A DNA stretch of 24,391 bases from CAKRHR01 sp964423195. Lineage in GTDB: Bacteria; Bacillota; Clostridia; Lachnospirales; Lachnospiraceae. The notes under the pieces were generated by a model that saw only the letters and a program-made list of their open reading frames with translations, had not been told where the DNA came from and did no database searches. The position numbers were made by a program, and so were the translations under genes. Positions 22,612-24,391 of the stretch are shown piece after piece. Where the stretch lies: positions 1 through 24,391 of the forward strand of contig CAYRDY010000022.1 of assembly GCA_964423195.1 (NCBI GenBank), written 5' to 3'. The stretch's first letter is position 1, and every line of letters begins with the position of its first letter.

Positions 22612-23853
22612 ATGCTGCAGAGCATTTGTGAAAATGCCAAGTCATCCGCAAAAGTGATGGCAAAACTCGGCTTAGAGAAAAAGAATCAGTGCCTGTTTGC
22701 CGTTGCGCAGGCGCTGACGGCCAATGAGGAGAAACTGATGCGCGTCAATGCCGTCGATGTGGCGGCTGCCAGGGAAAAGGGTGTCAAGGCGTCCCTGATC
22801 GACCGCCTGAAGCTGACGAGGGAGAGAATCGCCTCGATGTCCGAGGGACTCATAAAGCTCACGGCACTCGAAGACCCAATCGGTGAGACAATCTCCGCGT
22901 GGGTGCGCCCAAATGGTCTGGAGATCTGCCAGAAGCGGGTGCCGCTTGGCGTGGTCGGCATCATCTATGAATCGCGGCCGAATGTGACAGCGGATGCCTT
23001 CGGGCTGTGCTTTAAATCCGGCAATGCGGTCATCTTAAAGGGCGGCAGCGACGCCATCCACTCCAATCAGGCGATCGTGTCTGTCATCCGGGATTGCCTG
23101 GAGGAAAACGGGGTCAATCCGGATGTCGTACAGCTGATCGAGGATACCAGCAGGGAGACGGCCAGGCAGTTTATGCGGATGAACGGCTATGTCGACGTGC
23201 TGATTCCGCGCGGCGGCGCGGGCCTGATTCGCACGGTCGTCGAGAACAGCACGGTTCCTGTGATCGAGACCGGCACCGGCAACTGCCACATTTATGTGGA
23301 TGAGACGGCGGATATCGATATGGCCGTGGAGATCATCGACAATGCCAAGACACAGCGCACCGGCGTCTGCAACGCCTGCGAGTCGCTGGTCATTCATCGG
23401 AATATTCTGGATGAGGCACTGCCGAGGATCGCAAGCCGCCTGTTATCCAAGAATGTGGAGATGCGCGGGGACGCGCGGGCCTGTGCCTGTGTCCCTGAGA
23501 TGCTGCCAGCAGATGAGAGCGACTGGGGGACGGAGTATCTGGATCGGATCATCTCAGTGAAGACGGTGGATAGTATTGACGAGGCCATCAGCCACATCAA
23601 TACCTACAATACCGGTCACTCGGAGGCTATCATCACTGAAAATTACGAACATGCGCGCATATTTCTGGATGAGGTGGACGCGGCGGCGGTCTATGTCAAC
23701 GCATCCACGAGATTTACGGACGGGTTTGAGTTCGGCTTCGGCGCCGAGATCGGTATCAGCACCCAGAAGCTGCATGCCAGGGGGCCGATGGGGCTAAAGG
23801 CACTGACAACGACCAAGTATGTGATTTACGGCAGCGGCCAGGTGCGCCCGTAA
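22612..23853 (+). CDS. proA: Gamma-glutamyl phosphate reductase ProA
   Basis: Reduces gamma-glutamyl phosphate with NADPH to glutamate semialdehyde, the second step of proline synthesis. The 413-residue product belongs to the aldehyde dehydrogenase superfamily: VPLGVVGIIYESRPNVT, NAVILKGGSDAIHSN, GNCHIYVDE, and catalytic C253 in RTGVCNACES. The ending RGPMGLKALTTTKYVIYG is characteristic of ProA. The ATG at 22612 is eight bases after AAGGAGG; the earlier ATG at 22594 precedes that site and is rejected. It is in the same cluster as proB but not adjacent. Confidence 0.96.
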   Translation: MLQSICENAKSSAKVMAKLGLEKKNQCLFAVAQALTANEEKLMRVNAVDVAAAREKGVKASLIDRLKLTRERIASMSEGLIKLTALEDPIGETISAWVRPNGLEICQKRVPLGVVGIIYESRPNVTADAFGLCFKSGNAVILKGGSDAIHSNQAIVSVIRDCLEENGVNPDVVQLIEDTSRETARQFMRMNGYVDVLIPRGGAGLIRTVVENSTVPVIETGTGNCHIYVDETADIDMAVEIIDNAKTQRTGVCNACESLVIHRNILDEALPRIASRLLSKNVEMRGDARACACVPEMLPADESDWGTEYLDRIISVKTVDSIDEAISHINTYNTGHSEAIITENYEHARIFLDEVDAAAVYVNASTRFTDGFEFGFGAEIGISTQKLHARGPMGLKALTTTKYVIYGSGQVRP

Positions 23854-23866
23854 ACCATGCGCCACC

Positions 23867-24006
23867 GTGGATTTAGGCAAGGATATGGGGGATCAGGTTT
23901 GAGACCAAACTTGCCGTCTGCATGGCTGCTTGACGGAGCTTTCAGAATTACCTTCCAAATCCACCTTGATGACGCACTAAAGGCCGTCAGGAAAGAGGAA
24001 AAAATG
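23867..24006 (+). promoter_or_regulatory. Structured leader of miaB with dispersed repeat, copy 2
   Basis: The last 55 bases (23952-24006), ending at the miaB ATG, match 14631-14685 at 49 of 55. Upstream sequence can pair with this element. GTGGATTT (23867-23874), then GG and AAGG with single-base bulges, pairs with CCTTCC plus AAATCCAC (23951-23964). Inside, GGCAAG (23876-23881) can instead pair with CTTGCC (23910-23915), and GTC plus GCA with TGC plus GAC (23916-23934) makes another hairpin. A short TGACG/CGTCA stem (23970-23974, 23985-23989) precedes AGAGGA. The arrangement resembles a three-way junction with mutually exclusive pairings. I match it to no known riboswitch class. Confidence 0.6.
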
Positions 24007-24391
24007 TTAGAGGATACAGATTTGAGCCGGATAAATCCGGATCTGCCGCCGCCGGAGGATGAACCGGACAGGCAGTATTATTTTATGGCAAAGTGCCGTC
24101 GGATTGTTCAGGAAAAATCCGAGGCGCTCGGCAGACCGCTGAGCGCGGCAGTGATCACATTCGGCTGCCAGATGAACGCCAGGGATTTGGAGAAACTGAG
24201 AGGTATCTTGAAGTGGATCGGCTATGAGGAATCAGGCAGCGAGACGGCGGATTTTGTCATTTACAACACCTGTACGGTGCGCGAGAATGCCAATACCCGC
24301 GTCTACGGCCGTTTGGGGTATCTTGGGCATCTCAAAAAAGAGCGGCCGGAAATGATGATCGCCCTGTGCGGCTGTATGATGCAGGAGCCGG
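24004..24391 (+). CDS. miaB: tRNA-2-methylthio-N6-dimethylallyladenosine synthase MiaB (5' part)
   Basis: Radical-SAM methylthiotransferase that modifies A37 of tRNAs reading codons starting with U. Only the first 129 codons are in the window; the gene runs off the end. After an N-terminal extension of about 45 residues (including PPPEDEPDRQYYFMAK), the UPF0004 domain shows its three cluster-binding Cys motifs: TFGCQMN, YNTCTVRENA and ALCGCMMQE. The radical-SAM CxxxCxxC motif and TRAM domain lie beyond the edge. The ATG at 24004 is the end of the conserved leader element, with AGAGGA about six bases upstream. Confidence 0.93.
   Translation, partial: MLEDTDLSRINPDLPPPEDEPDRQYYFMAKCRRIVQEKSEALGRPLSAAVITFGCQMNARDLEKLRGILKWIGYEESGSETADFVIYNTCTVRENANTRVYGRLGYLGHLKKERPEMMIALCGCMMQEP

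Overview
The window looks like chromosomal DNA of a member of the Bacillota, class Clostridia, most likely the family Lachnospiraceae. The basis is recU, the short HisG plus HisZ pair, a DUF3048 lipoprotein, a DUF896 protein, SpoVB-type and COG2509-type genes, strong Shine-Dalgarno sites, and fairly GC-rich coding with an AT-rich promoter/rpsU stretch. Family level is inference. Every supported gene is on the + strand. Two runs of N (100 and 10 bases) show it is a draft, probably metagenomic, assembly.

Layout. (1) 1-1896: the tail of an unrecognised gene, an RluA/RluD-family pseudouridine synthase with unusual internal repeats, and recU, which overlaps it. (2) 1989-8295: a sigma-A-type promoter and a histidine operon hisZ-hisG-hisD-hisB-hisA-hisIE. 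hisD is cut by the 100-N gap. HisA has a His where the family normally has its first catalytic Asp. HisIE carries an extra, degenerate HisF-like N-terminal domain. hisC, hisF, hisH and the histidinol-phosphatase are not in the window. (3) 8385-12654: a 38-residue membrane peptide overlapping alaS, then a CapA-type protein. (4) 12665-14600: rpsU with its own promoter and a strong terminator, then phoH and ybeY. (5) 14601-20502: a DUF3048 lipoprotein, an oligosaccharide flippase broken by the 10-N gap, and two unrelated FAD-dependent oxidoreductase families (HI0933/BaiN-like and COG2509-like). (6) 20502-24391: proline biosynthesis, with proB and proA separated by a patatin-like phospholipase and a DUF896 protein, then the start of miaB.

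The genes are mostly housekeeping: amino-acid synthesis (His, Pro), translation (alaS, rpsU, ybeY, miaB, the pseudouridine synthase), recombination (recU) and envelope functions. Close spacing and ATGA/GTGA-type overlaps suggest a few long co-transcribed units.

The most interesting material lies between and at the ends of genes. A 55-base leader element occurs twice (14631-14685 and 23952-24006, 49/55 identical), upstream of two unrelated genes. It includes the ribosome-binding site and an ATG. In each copy its 5' arm can pair with upstream sequence, with one compensatory A-U to G-C change between copies. Separately, short tandem duplications (mostly 35-38 bp) sit on gene boundaries at recU, hisIE, alaS, ybeY and the DUF896 gene. 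These two patterns, plus the altered HisA active site and the HisF-like/HisI/HisE fusion, are the best leads. No CRISPR array, prophage, IS element, tRNA or defence system was seen.
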